Source: an uncultured Bacteroides sp.
GTDB taxonomy: Bacteria; Bacteroidota; Bacteroidia; Bacteroidales; Bacteroidaceae
DNA length: 64,000 nucleotides
Direction of reading: 5' to 3'
NCBI RefSeq assembly: GCF_963677945.1
Contig: NZ_OY782578.1
Span: 3,067,258 to 3,131,257, forward strand
Part shown: piece by piece, positions 36,879 through 45,440 of the stretch
Numbering within the stretch: position 1 is the first letter of the stretch
How the letters are laid out: each line of letters opens with the position of its first letter
The notes under the pieces: generated by a model
Seen by the model: only the letters and a program-made list of their open reading frames with translations
What the model was told of the DNA's origin: nothing
Databases searched by the model: none
Program-made: the position numbers and the translations under genes

Positions 36879-36972
36879 CCATCGTAAAAAACAAGTGATA
36901 CTATTGGTTCATCCAACAAATACGTAGTTGCTATACAAAAATAATTTGGTAAATCATTAAACACATGCCGTT

Positions 36973-37776
36973 ATGCTGAAAGATTACTTTATTCGCCGGG
37001 AACTGATAAAGGGATTGAGCAAGGTATTGGGCACGACTGTAGATATGACGATATATACGGAAAATGTGATTGCCAACACACAGGAGCTGCTTGACAACCT
37101 GGGAAGGGATACAGCATGGAATAACACGCTTCGCAATATGGAAACGCTGATGGAAAGTAACATTATTCCGCACTATTGGCGCAGCGGACAAACTACTCCG
37201 CAGGAGTGGACTGAGGCGCAGAACACGGCTCGCAAACTCACCACTCTGCCTATAATGATTGACGACAGCTCGTCCATTAGCATAGACTCCATTCGTGCAC
37301 AGGCTCGCTTCCTTAAAAGCCGCGGAAAGTGCTATATAATCTTTATCGACTACCTGCAATTAAGTGATATGAAGAATCATGGCAAGGAGAACCGTAACCG
37401 TGAACAGGAAGTGGCCATTGCTGCCCGTAAGGCGAAATTGCTGGCCAAAGAGATGAATTGCCCTGTAGTGTTGCTCAGTCAGCTAAACAGAGAGGCGGAA
37501 AACAGGTTTGCCGGACGTCCGCAGTTGAGCGACTTGCGCGAGAGTGGTGCCATTGAACAGGATGCGGATATTGTGCTGCTGCTCCATCGCCCGGCTTTAT
37601 ACAAAGTTGCAACCGACAAGGAAAGTGGCTATCCTACCGAGGGGCTGAGCATTCTCAGTATTGCCAAGCACCGTAACGGGGAAACGGGCAATGTATATTT
37701 CTCGTGCAACAAGAGTATGACGAAGATTGCCGATTACGTGCCGCCTATGGAGTGGTTGATGAAGCAGGCAAGATAA
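36973..37776 (+). CDS. DnaB-like helicase fragment lacking Walker A
   Basis: A 267-residue open frame matching two pieces of replicative helicase DnaB. Residues 1-45 (MLKDYFIRRELIKGLSK...) resemble the end of the N-terminal/linker region. From about 63 onward the RecA-like domain follows: IPHYWRSGQ, then MIDDSSSISIDSIRAQAR, Walker B IIFIDYLQL at 122-130, LLSQLNRE at 167-174 and LRESGAIEQDADIVLLLHRP. The part that should hold Walker A (GxxxxGKT) is absent, apparently deleted near residues 45-62. It cannot be an ordinary ATPase helicase. A good promoter precedes it and a terminator follows, so it may still be expressed. Confidence 0.75.
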   Translation: MLKDYFIRRELIKGLSKVLGTTVDMTIYTENVIANTQELLDNLGRDTAWNNTLRNMETLMESNIIPHYWRSGQTTPQEWTEAQNTARKLTTLPIMIDDSSSISIDSIRAQARFLKSRGKCYIIFIDYLQLSDMKNHGKENRNREQEVAIAARKAKLLAKEMNCPVVLLSQLNREAENRFAGRPQLSDLRESGAIEQDADIVLLLHRPALYKVATDKESGYPTEGLSILSIAKHRNGETGNVYFSCNKSMTKIADYVPPMEWLMKQAR

Positions 37777-37908
37777 TTGTAATATAATTTATAAAATAGG
37801 ATGTAATTTTTTTGCAAATACAAAAAATAATATATACATTTGCATAAGAAACGAAACAAAACACCATTAAAGGTATTATAAATACCCAATTACACCTAAC
37901 CAGAAATG

Positions 37909-37941
37909 AATAGAAGAGTGATATCACTCTTCTATTTTTTT
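37909..37941 (+). terminator. Terminator after the DnaB-like gene
   Basis: A perfect 28-bp palindrome (two 14-nt arms, 37909-37936) ends in a run of T residues. A smaller GGTAT / ATACC hairpin is just upstream at 37872-37886. Confidence 0.85.
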
Positions 37942-38057
37942 ACAATAACCCCTCATTCCCTCCCAATAAAACTGACAATAATATATAATACATTTTTTCT
38001 TCCAATTGTATATATATACAAACACAAACAAAATAGAGATCACCTTGAGATAAATTT

Positions 38058-38288
38058 CTAAGGCTCACCCAGATGATCTACAATTACTTTAACCTGGCGT
38101 GGCGTATAAATCCTATTACGATGATTGTATTCCAAAACGGAAAGCTCGGCTGTTAGCTGACTATTGCCGGCTATCCACCGGGCAAGTGTGCGCAAGGCTC
38201 CGGGAATTGTCATGTACGGATTGTAAAGGCAAGCCAGTTCTACCTTGGTATATGCCCGGATTTTAAATTCTTCTGCTGTTTTTATCAT
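38058..38288 (-). CDS. DUF4248 family protein
   Basis: A 76-residue protein of the Bacteroides DUF4248 family. The start at 38288 (MIKTAEEFKIRAYTKVELACLY) is preferred; the longer frame to 38342 adds 18 residues outside the family. Family features visible are FKIRAYTKVELA, a central ARWIAGN and the C-terminal YTPRQVKVIVDHLGEP. Function unknown; small and basic. It is a constant member of cassettes with a helicase or VirE-type gene, an HU-like gene and an amidase, as here, and is transcribed divergently from the HU-like gene. Confidence 0.82.
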   Translation of the reverse strand: MIKTAEEFKIRAYTKVELACLYNPYMTIPGALRTLARWIAGNSQLTAELSVLEYNHRNRIYTPRQVKVIVDHLGEP

Positions 38289-38412
38289 AGTCTTTCTTGT
38301 TTTACTTCCCGTAAATTTACCAATTTTTAGTCGTTTATTCAAGTTCTTAGGGCAATAAAACGCCTGTCAATTGTAATCAATTAACACTAATTACATCTAA
38401 TACAATCTACTG

Positions 38413-38442
38413 TTTCTACTCCCCCACCATACACTATCTTTG
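38413..38442 (+). promoter_or_regulatory. Promoter of the HU-like gene
   Basis: TATCTTTG at 38435-38442 matches TAnnTTTG, with TTTC at 38413-38416 as a weak -33 box 18 bp upstream. The HU-like ATG is at 38508. Confidence 0.5.
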
Positions 38443-38507
38443 TAGTGTTAACAAGAAAGGATAAGAGCTCTTTACTACAGTATTAATCAACTAAAAATGT
38501 AAAGAAA

Positions 38508-38933
38508 ATGAGTATAAAGTATTCAGTAGTTATGAGAAAGAACCCGTCTAAATCATCTGAACCGGGAAAGTATTACGCACATGCACAGGCGTATGGTGAA
38601 ATGGATTTTGATTCGCTTTGCGAAGAGGTAAACGGACGATGTACCGTAACCCGTGCCGATGTGGCAGCAGCAGTGGAAGCAATTTTGGAATCGATGAAAA
38701 AAGCATTGGCCGAGGGTAGAATTGTTCGCCTAGGTAACTTCGGTAGCTTCCAGATTGGGGTGAGAAGTAACGGTGCCGCAAAAGAAGATGAGTTTGTATC
38801 TTCCATGATTCGCGGAACCAGAATCAGTTTCCGTCCCGGTAAGTTGCTCACCAATATGCAAAAAACGCTTGCATACACGCAGGTGGCCAAGCTTCCGGTG
38901 AAGGTTACCAATGGTGGTAACGAGGTGGGATAG
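38508..38933 (+). CDS. HU-like DNA-binding protein (histone-like family)
   Basis: A divergent HU/IHF-family protein of 141 residues, longer than classical HU (about 90). The start MSIKYSVVMRKNPSK is typical of the Bacteroides putative histone-like subfamily. Residues about 45-115 give the HU fold: VTRADVAAAVEAILESMKKALAEGRIVRLGNFGSFQIGV, then the beta-arm region and SFRPGKLL. It probably binds and bends DNA, perhaps within the element itself. It is separated from the next gene by about 225 bp of structured sequence. Confidence 0.87.
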   Translation: MSIKYSVVMRKNPSKSSEPGKYYAHAQAYGEMDFDSLCEEVNGRCTVTRADVAAAVEAILESMKKALAEGRIVRLGNFGSFQIGVRSNGAAKEDEFVSSMIRGTRISFRPGKLLTNMQKTLAYTQVAKLPVKVTNGGNEVG

Positions 38934-39160
38934 CAGGTTCACTCGTGCTCGTTAAGTCCGCATTGATAAAGAACATCCGGTAAATTCCGGGACTCTTCCT
39001 AAAAGTTGGACTTACGGCAGGTGCAGTGAATCAGTAAACAGCCATAGTGTAGCCCTTTACAAACGTATAAAGCGCCCCGAACAGGCAAACCCGAGAGGTT
39101 TCTCTCGTACAAGAGAGAGCCTCTCCTACTTCAAATTATTAATCAACAGAAAACAGAAAC
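38934..39160 (+). other. Structured intergenic region, possible RNA element
   Basis: No frame is convincing. Several complementary pairs are seen: TAAGTCC (about 38960) with GGACTTA (about 39008), an inner CCGG-N6-CCGG hairpin, and a strong GAGAGG...CCTCTC stem at 39093-39125. It is more GC-rich than its neighbours. It could be a leader of the 39161 gene or a small RNA. Confidence 0.35.
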
Positions 39161-39430
39161 ATGAAAATTTTAGATGGCATTATAAATATCCTTCAAATGG
39201 TACTTCCTTTTCTAAAAAAGAAGGATGCAAAGCAGGTACAGGATTTCACCGAACTGGTAAAGAGTCAGTTCGACTACCTGATGGAGCAGGTAATCCGCTT
39301 TGAGAAGGATTACTTCGAGCTTTCCGAGAAAGTAAAGCTGATGTATCAGGAAATAATTACGTTGAACGCGCAGTTAAACGCTGCCCTTAAAGGCCAATGT
39401 TTGGTAACCAGTTGCAAGGACAGGCAATAG
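39161..39430 (+). CDS. Small coiled-coil protein of the cassette, 89 aa
   Basis: Not a named family that I can identify. Residues 1-18 (MKILDGIINILQMVLPFL) form an amphipathic or membrane-associating helix. Residues about 28-76 look like a continuous coiled coil with regularly spaced Leu, Phe and Ile. The C-terminus is Cys-containing (LVTSCKDRQ). It occupies the position where the tiny smalltalk protein is often found in related cassettes. The 94-bp repeat array begins at its stop codon. Confidence 0.6.
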   Translation: MKILDGIINILQMVLPFLKKKDAKQVQDFTELVKSQFDYLMEQVIRFEKDYFELSEKVKLMYQEIITLNAQLNAALKGQCLVTSCKDRQ

Positions 39431-39812
39431 TTACGGCACTAAAAACAGAATTACGGCATTTATAGATTTAGAAAACCCTGTTAATAGGGATTCCAGAATC
39501 AAGATTACGGCAGTCGTAAATAAATTACGGGAACAAAATACAAATTACGGCATTTAGGGATTCAGAATGCCTTTGTTTATAGGATTCCCGGAATAGAATT
39601 ACGGCATTAGTATTTTAATAACGGAAACGGAATACGAATTACGGCAATTAGAGATTCAGAAAACCCTGTTAATAGGGATTCCAGAATCAAGATTACGGCA
39701 GTCGTAAATAAATTACGGGAACGAAATATAAATAACGGCATTTAGGAATTCAGAATGCCTTTGTTTATAGGGTTCCCGGAATGGAATTACGGCATTTTAA
39801 ATAAAATAACGG
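39431..39812. repeat. 94-bp higher-order tandem repeat with TTACGG triplets
   Basis: TTACGG (or TAACGG) occurs at 39431, 39451, 39505, 39525, 39545, 39599, 39619, 39639, 39693, 39713, 39733, 39787 and 39807. The spacing follows 20-20-54, so the basic period is 94 bp. Two alternating spacer types (A with CCCTGTTAATAGGG, B with GGGATTC...GGATTCCC) make a 188-bp ABAB pattern. It fills the gap between the coiled-coil gene and the amidase gene, and the last motif ends 9 bp before the amidase ATG. No open frame runs through it. Confidence 0.85.
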
Positions 39813-39821
39813 CAAAACAAA

Positions 39822-40268
39822 ATGAGAGAAATAAATTTAATTGTAATTCATTGCTCGGCAACGAGAGTGGATAGAGATATAACCGCACAAGACATTAATT
39901 CAGCACACAAGGTAAGAGGATTTAGTTCGTGGGGTTACCACTACTACATCCGTAAAAACGGCAAAGTGGAACCAATGCGGAGTCACGATGAAGTTGGAGC
40001 GCATGCAAGAGGATACAATGCAAAGTCTCTGGGCATCTGCTACGAAGGCGGACTGGACACCAACGGCAAACCGGCAGATACGCGCACACTGTCTCAGCAA
40101 ATTGCACTGCACTCCCTCGTCAGCAAGCTACTCAAAGAGTTCCCCGGCTGCAAGGTAGTAGGTCATCGGGATTTGAGTCCGGATAAGAATTATAACGGCA
40201 TTATTGATCCATCTGAGCGTGTGAAAGAATGTCCCTGTTTTAACACAGCCGATGAGGTTTGGGAATAA
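39822..40268 (+). CDS. N-acetylmuramoyl-L-alanine amidase (Amidase_2, T7 lysozyme-like)
   Basis: Cleaves the amide bond between N-acetylmuramic acid and L-alanine in peptidoglycan. The 148-residue protein is a bare Amidase_2 domain: zinc ligands His10 (VIHCSAT), His115 (VGHRDLSP) and Cys139 (ECPCF), with Tyr40-41 in the WGYHYYI strand. No signal peptide is present, so export would need another route, as for phage endolysins. It is the last gene of the DUF4248/HU-like cassette and is followed by a strong terminator. The upstream region is the 94-bp repeat. Confidence 0.93.
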   Translation: MREINLIVIHCSATRVDRDITAQDINSAHKVRGFSSWGYHYYIRKNGKVEPMRSHDEVGAHARGYNAKSLGICYEGGLDTNGKPADTRTLSQQIALHSLVSKLLKEFPGCKVVGHRDLSPDKNYNGIIDPSERVKECPCFNTADEVWE

Positions 40269-40269
40269 T

Positions 40270-40309
40270 AAAATCCGCTGTGTATTAAAAATTCACAGCG
40301 GATTTTTTA
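40270..40309. terminator. Bidirectional terminator between amidase and BspA/Sel1 gene
   Basis: A perfect 13-bp stem (40270-40282 / 40294-40306) with an 11-nt loop, flanked by A and T tracts, lies between two convergent genes. Confidence 0.88.
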
Positions 40310-40355
40310 TACTACTATTGCACTAATTATATCATGCATGAAAATAATAGTAAAT

Positions 40356-42593
40356 TTATCTATAACCTTTACCCAAACATGATGGACAAGTTTTACATTG
40401 GCAGCAATGAGATAACGGCACATATTCTTTACAATAATCACACCACTTCTCTCCTGTTTGACCATAAGTGGCAACTGTTGAAGAAACATGCCCTGTTCCA
40501 TGACAATAAGAACATACAGTCCTTTGTTTTGTATAGCTTGAAGGAGTTGTATTTGAAGAATAATGAGTAGAAGATGCATAATTCGATGAACTACCATAAT
40601 TTATAGAGTTACCATATGCACTATTTAGTGAATTAGAAACAGCATTTAATGCTTGACTTAACGCAGTTAGGATTCTCATTGTTTTGGCTGATTTAACAGC
40701 TTTTCTAGCATCTGTATAATTGGGATCAATAGAGAGAGCTTGGTTAAAGTAGTTTATTGCATCATTATAAAGTTCACAACTATAATAACAATAGCCTATA
40801 CTATAATATGGATATGGTTTAGAATTATCTAAAGAAATAGATTTAGCATAATAAGAAACTGCATTGACATAATCTCTGTTATTATAATATTGATCAGCAA
40901 TTTTCGATGACTCTACTGCGTCATATATTCTTTTTTTGTATGTTGCTACAAATCGCATATTATTCTTAGCTACCTCATTATTTTTATCTAACTCCAATGC
41001 TTTTAAAAAATCACTTTCAGCACTTGAGTAATCTTTGACTTGTTGATTCAGGTAACAATATCCTCTATTTATATATGCATCAACATTGTCTTTATCATAC
41101 TTTATCAACGAAGTAAATTCAGAAATAGCAGAAGAATAATATCCGGAATTCATATTATTTACAGCAACATCATAAAGCAATACACAATATAATCCATTTG
41201 CTTTTTCCACACCACCATTAACAGCCTTTTCAATCCACTTTAAAGCTTCACTGCTATTTTTAGTTATTCCATTACCTTCATTATAACAAAGCCCTAAATA
41301 ATACGCAGCCACAGCATTTCCTTTATTTGCAGAAATCCGATACCATTTTACTGCTTCTGAATAATTTTTATCAACTCCTGTTCCAAAGTAATAACAAGAC
41401 CCCATTACTTCTTCGGCTTTATCATATCCTTGAATTGCTGCAGAATTATAATAGCTAAATGCACTCTGATAATTTTGTTTAACTCCAAGGCCATTAAAAT
41501 AACAATTTCCCAGATTATATTGAGCAGAGGCATCACCACCTTTAGCAGCTAATGAATACCATTTTACAGCTTCCTGGTAATTTATATCAATGCCTAAGCC
41601 GTTGAGGTAAATATTACCTAATGCTGATTGAGACAGCGTATGTCCTTTTTCCGCAGCTTTACTAAACCATTCTATAGCTGATTTAACATTTCTAGAATAA
41701 CCCTCTCCATCCTTATAGCACATTGCTAATTTATATTGGAATTCAGTCTTCCCTTCTTTGGCTAATTCAATATATGAATTAGTAGGTACTTCATAAATTA
41801 AATTGTTTGAAGTTAATTTATCACAACCTTTAAAAACCCCTGTAAAAATTAAATTTTTATTCTGATAAGTAACAGAAGTCAAATTCACACATGCAAAAAA
41901 TGCCATTTCTTCAATTTTACAAACACTTGGTGGCAACTTTATAGATTCTAATGAACTATTAAAAGAAAACGCTTCTTCTTCTATATTTGTTAAACCATTT
42001 GGAAGGGTAATAGTACGAAAATCACAATCATAGAACGCTTGATATTTAATATATTTTACGCTGTTTGGTATTACAATATTCTTGAGATTATGGCAACCAT
42101 AAAAAGCCAATTCTCCAATAGTATCAACAGATGAAGGTATGGTATAAGATTTATCTAAACGCCCCGGAGGAAAACGCACAATGCTCTTCATATCCTTAGA
42201 GAATAAAACACCATCACTGGATTGATAATATTGGTTATTAGGATCCACACTAAACAGCTTTAAATTATCCATACCCCATAAAGCATAATGCCTTAATTCA
42301 TTAATTGTATTTGAAAGTCTTATTGAATTTAGTTTTTTACAAAATAAGAAAGCACCAATTCCAACAGTGGTTACAGTAAAAGTCTTTTTTTTATAGTTTA
42401 TATAAGATAATAGAGCAACATCTCCTTCCAAAGTGCCTTTATGATTCTTTTTAAAATTTTCCCCTACACTTGCTAAACCTGTATTTAAATCAAGAACATA
42501 AACTACCCCATTAATTTTTAGTTTTTTTTCTTTGGGATAAACAAGAGAACTACTTATAAGTAGCAAACTCAATAGTAACATAATTTTTCTCAT
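40356..42593 (-). CDS. Exported BspA-LRR / Sel1 / TPR protein with DnaJ-like zinc motif
   Basis: A 745-residue mosaic protein. After a signal peptide (1-20) come BspA-type leucine-rich repeats (about 75-260: TIGELAFYGCHNLKNIVIPNSV and relatives). Then at least five Sel1-like repeats follow (about 285-470: AIEWFSKAAEKGH, AVKWYSLAAKGGDASAQYNLGNCYFNG and so on), then TPR units (about 480-665). A Ser/Tyr/Asn-rich linker precedes a C-terminal zinc-finger-like region with CSYCHGTGHV, CDYC, CCQCKTCPSCLGKGYR. The zinc part resembles the CxxCxGxG repeats of DnaJ. Probably a surface or periplasmic interaction protein; the combination is unusual. Transcribed with the 42632 gene (38-bp gap). Confidence 0.85.
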   Translation of the reverse strand: MRKIMLLLSLLLISSSLVYPKEKKLKINGVVYVLDLNTGLASVGENFKKNHKGTLEGDVALLSYINYKKKTFTVTTVGIGAFLFCKKLNSIRLSNTINELRHYALWGMDNLKLFSVDPNNQYYQSSDGVLFSKDMKSIVRFPPGRLDKSYTIPSSVDTIGELAFYGCHNLKNIVIPNSVKYIKYQAFYDCDFRTITLPNGLTNIEEEAFSFNSSLESIKLPPSVCKIEEMAFFACVNLTSVTYQNKNLIFTGVFKGCDKLTSNNLIYEVPTNSYIELAKEGKTEFQYKLAMCYKDGEGYSRNVKSAIEWFSKAAEKGHTLSQSALGNIYLNGLGIDINYQEAVKWYSLAAKGGDASAQYNLGNCYFNGLGVKQNYQSAFSYYNSAAIQGYDKAEEVMGSCYYFGTGVDKNYSEAVKWYRISANKGNAVAAYYLGLCYNEGNGITKNSSEALKWIEKAVNGGVEKANGLYCVLLYDVAVNNMNSGYYSSAISEFTSLIKYDKDNVDAYINRGYCYLNQQVKDYSSAESDFLKALELDKNNEVAKNNMRFVATYKKRIYDAVESSKIADQYYNNRDYVNAVSYYAKSISLDNSKPYPYYSIGYCYYSCELYNDAINYFNQALSIDPNYTDARKAVKSAKTMRILTALSQALNAVSNSLNSAYGNSINYGSSSNYASSTHYSSNTTPSSYTKQRTVCSYCHGTGHVSSTVATYGQTGEKWCDYCKEYVPLSHCCQCKTCPSCLGKGYR

Positions 42594-42631
42594 ACAATAT
42601 ACAAATTTAAGCTTAAAAATAATATAATAAT

Positions 42632-44521
42632 TTACAAAGCAACCTTAAACCGTTTATCTTCTATTCTAATAAAATAAATCAGGTTGATTGGAAGATTTAT
42701 TCTCAATTCATTATCAGCAACCTTGAGCGTTTGAATCAAAGCACCCAGTGTGTTATAAACTGAAACTATCTTTCCCGGTTCTGCATTCTTTATAACTATA
42801 TTCCCCGATTCAGTATATACTGATACATTATTTGTTTCTTCCTCTGAAATACCGGTAGACTCTTCTTCAATGATAATATTAAACTCATTCCACCATTTAG
42901 CACTCTTATAAGCAGAATATGAACCTTTAGGAACATAAAGTTTGCATGAGGTTTTATCAACATATCCAAAAGCATATGGATTTTCATTATCTTCAATAAA
43001 AGGAATTATTTCAGACGGAGTTGTTTTCTTGCAATGTATATCTTTTAATGCTGAGCATCCCAAAAAAGCATAATCACCAATATATTTAATACTATTCCCT
43101 AAAAAAACTGAAGTCAATGATTTGCAATCCGAAAAAGCCATGGGATAAATAATAGATACGCTATTAGGTACATTTATAGATTTTAGTGCAGTACAACGCC
43201 AGAAAGCACCTTCAAAAATATCAGTAACACCGTTACCCATATTTACTAAAGTAAGCTTCTGCGATAAGCCGAAAGCAAATTCACCAACAATTTTCACACT
43301 CGTAGGAATAGTTACAGATGTTAAAGTTGGACATAAAGCAAAGGCATAAGGACTAATTTTTTCTACGCCATTTGGTATTGTATATTCTGATGACTTTACA
43401 TCCGGATACGCAATAATCTTAGTCCCATCTTTGCTAAATAAAACACCATCAATAGTTTTATAATTAGGATTATCATCTGAGACAATAAATTCCTTTAAGG
43501 CTGTACAACCACAAAAAGAATTTTCATCCTCCATAGCTGTAACGCTAGCAGGAATAGTAACAGAAGTTAAGTTTGTGCAATACACAAAAGCTCCACTAGC
43601 TATTTTCTTTACGCTATTTGGAATAGTAACAGAAGCTAAGTTTGAACAATACGCAAAAGCTTCTTCACCAATGCTATCAACGCTATTAGGAATTATATAA
43701 GTTGAAGATTTCGCATTTGGATAAGCTAATATTTCTGACTTATCTTTATTAAACAAAACCCCTTCAACTGTTGTAAATTTCGTATCATTTTCCGAAACAA
43801 TAAATTCTTTTAGTCCAGTACATCCTTCAAAAATATCAGAATAAAGGGTTTTCAAGCCTAATGGTATTGTAATAGATGTTAAGCTTGCACAATTACGAAA
43901 TGCACTAGAGCCCAAATATATAACAGAATTTGGAATTATAATCGTTTTAAGTCCTTTACAACCCGCAAAAGCATTCCACCAAATATAAGTAACCTTATCT
44001 GGAATTTCGAGAGAAGTTAAACCAGTACAATCTGCAAAAGCAGCATCACCAATGCTAGTAATATTTTGAGGTAGAATTATGGAATTCAAGTTACTTAAAT
44101 TGTAAAACATATATTCCGAAATACAATCAGAAATTGTTTCACTAGTATTAATCCCGTAATTATCAATACTATCTCTATCGTATTCATCATAATCATAATA
44201 ATATTTGTAATAAGCATCTCCTCCAGACACTATATTAGCATTAGCCAAATCTAGATTTTTAAGCTTACCTTCAGTCTTACTATCTTTCCAGAGACCTCCT
44301 CCCGCCATCTCGCGAATGTAAAGGATATCTGTTCCGTTTAAATTACCAGACAAGGTTAAATCTGTAATTAAATACTTATCCTTTGCGGGTATCAAAGTAG
44401 ACAATGTACCGGCAGTTTCAACACGGATGGTAACTGGCGACATTTCCTGTGCTTGCAAGCTTACAGATAGAAATAAACTAATTGCTGCAAGTAATAATTT
44501 TAGTGTAGAACATTTTTTCAT
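42632..44521 (-). CDS. BspA-like leucine-rich repeat protein with sorting-type tail
   Basis: A secreted 629-residue protein. The signal peptide cleaves near LQAQ (residue 25). About residues 135-525 hold many copies of the LRR_5 (BspA) unit, such as SIGEEAFAYCSNLASVTIPNSV, interleaved with GVLFSKDGTKIIAYP-type inserts. The last 80 residues (SVYTESGNIVIKNAEPGKIVSVYN... ending FKVAL) resemble the Por/T9SS type A C-terminal sorting domain or a related Bacteroides tail. A role in adhesion or cell-surface binding is typical of the family but not shown here. Confidence 0.87.
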   Translation of the reverse strand: MKKCSTLKLLLAAISLFLSVSLQAQEMSPVTIRVETAGTLSTLIPAKDKYLITDLTLSGNLNGTDILYIREMAGGGLWKDSKTEGKLKNLDLANANIVSGGDAYYKYYYDYDEYDRDSIDNYGINTSETISDCISEYMFYNLSNLNSIILPQNITSIGDAAFADCTGLTSLEIPDKVTYIWWNAFAGCKGLKTIIIPNSVIYLGSSAFRNCASLTSITIPLGLKTLYSDIFEGCTGLKEFIVSENDTKFTTVEGVLFNKDKSEILAYPNAKSSTYIIPNSVDSIGEEAFAYCSNLASVTIPNSVKKIASGAFVYCTNLTSVTIPASVTAMEDENSFCGCTALKEFIVSDDNPNYKTIDGVLFSKDGTKIIAYPDVKSSEYTIPNGVEKISPYAFALCPTLTSVTIPTSVKIVGEFAFGLSQKLTLVNMGNGVTDIFEGAFWRCTALKSINVPNSVSIIYPMAFSDCKSLTSVFLGNSIKYIGDYAFLGCSALKDIHCKKTTPSEIIPFIEDNENPYAFGYVDKTSCKLYVPKGSYSAYKSAKWWNEFNIIIEEESTGISEEETNNVSVYTESGNIVIKNAEPGKIVSVYNTLGALIQTLKVADNELRINLPINLIYFIRIEDKRFKVAL

Positions 44522-44692
44522 AGCGATATAATATTAAATTATAATTATCTTAGTACAGACAAAAATACTCAACATTATTTCCATAATCTATATATTTTAA
44601 CACATAAATTATAACACAATATATATTTTATCAGTTTAAAGATTGCTTCCTATTTAATTAACAAGAAACAATAAGTCTGTTTCATGAAACGT
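44522..44692. other. AT-rich spacer upstream of the BspA gene
   Basis: No gene. It should contain the promoter of the minus-strand BspA operon; no box matching TAnnTTTG is obvious. Confidence 0.3.
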
Positions 44693-44727
44693 GGGAATAA
44701 AAAAAGGCAGGGATAAATCCTTGCCTT
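44693..44727 (-). terminator. Terminator of the 44758 gene
   Basis: On the minus strand, a 10-bp stem AAGGCAAGGA / TCCCTGCCTT with a 4-nt loop is followed by a run of T, about 30 bp after the stop codon. Confidence 0.8.
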
Positions 44728-44757
44728 ATTAAATAATAGAAAGTATTGAATTCCTAA

Positions 44758-45204
44758 TCAGAAAGTATAAACCAGACTGGCTGTTGTACCTTTTACTGAT
44801 AATTTAAGTTGTTTTCCTGCCTTGTGATGGTATACAATTGATGCAATGGCACATCCAATAGTTGCTCCCAAACAGACAGTACCAATAGCTAATGCATTAA
44901 CGGCTCTATGAGAAGAAAAATGGTCATAAATATACTTAGAACAGCCAACGACTCCTACCCCAAAAACTACTGCTGCAATTCCGTAATTTGTAGATTTACG
45001 CTTGTATCTTTTCGCTAAAGCATTATGATCTACAATAACTAAATGGGAGGACATCAGACTATCATTGGATGCAACAGCAGAACTGTTATTCAAAATAATA
45101 GGACTATCTATCAAAACAGTACCACCATCTTCTTTACTATATTTTTGCTGGGAGAATGCAGTTATTGAAATAAAAAACATAAAGGTTAAAAGTAATGCTT
45201 TCAT
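44758..45204 (-). CDS. Hypothetical exported/membrane protein, 148 aa
   Basis: No family recognised. A signal peptide is at 1-18 (cleavage near AFSQ). Two hydrophobic segments (about 73-90 and 103-123, separated by KYIYDHFSSHRAVNA) look like a small membrane hairpin, and the C-terminus ends in Phe (VYTF). It is monocistronic with its own terminator. Confidence 0.6.
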   Translation of the reverse strand: MKALLLTFMFFISITAFSQQKYSKEDGGTVLIDSPIILNNSSAVASNDSLMSSHLVIVDHNALAKRYKRKSTNYGIAAVVFGVGVVGCSKYIYDHFSSHRAVNALAIGTVCLGATIGCAIASIVYHHKAGKQLKLSVKGTTASLVYTF

Positions 45205-45440
45205 AGGTTATTGATTTAAAACAAGTAAGCCATTTTCATTGGTCTATTTATACAATGATACAAACCATATGCATATTATACAAACAAAATATATTTTATT
45301 TTCATATTATTGACAAAATAATAGTCATTTAGAATGTTTTATATAAAACAATGAACATTTTATGCAAATTGTATAGACTAATAAGCAGTATTTTTATCAT
45401 ATAATCTGTTTTATATAGTAAAGAATATATTTCAAATAAT

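Noticed and set aside
36710-36898. 62-codon frame on the plus strand before the DnaB-like gene
   Set aside because: It overlaps the promoter and its direct repeats, and the composition is not protein-like.
39431-39812. CRISPR array or diversity-generating element
   Set aside because: The 94-bp units have conserved, not unique, spacers. No cas gene or reverse transcriptase is present in the window.
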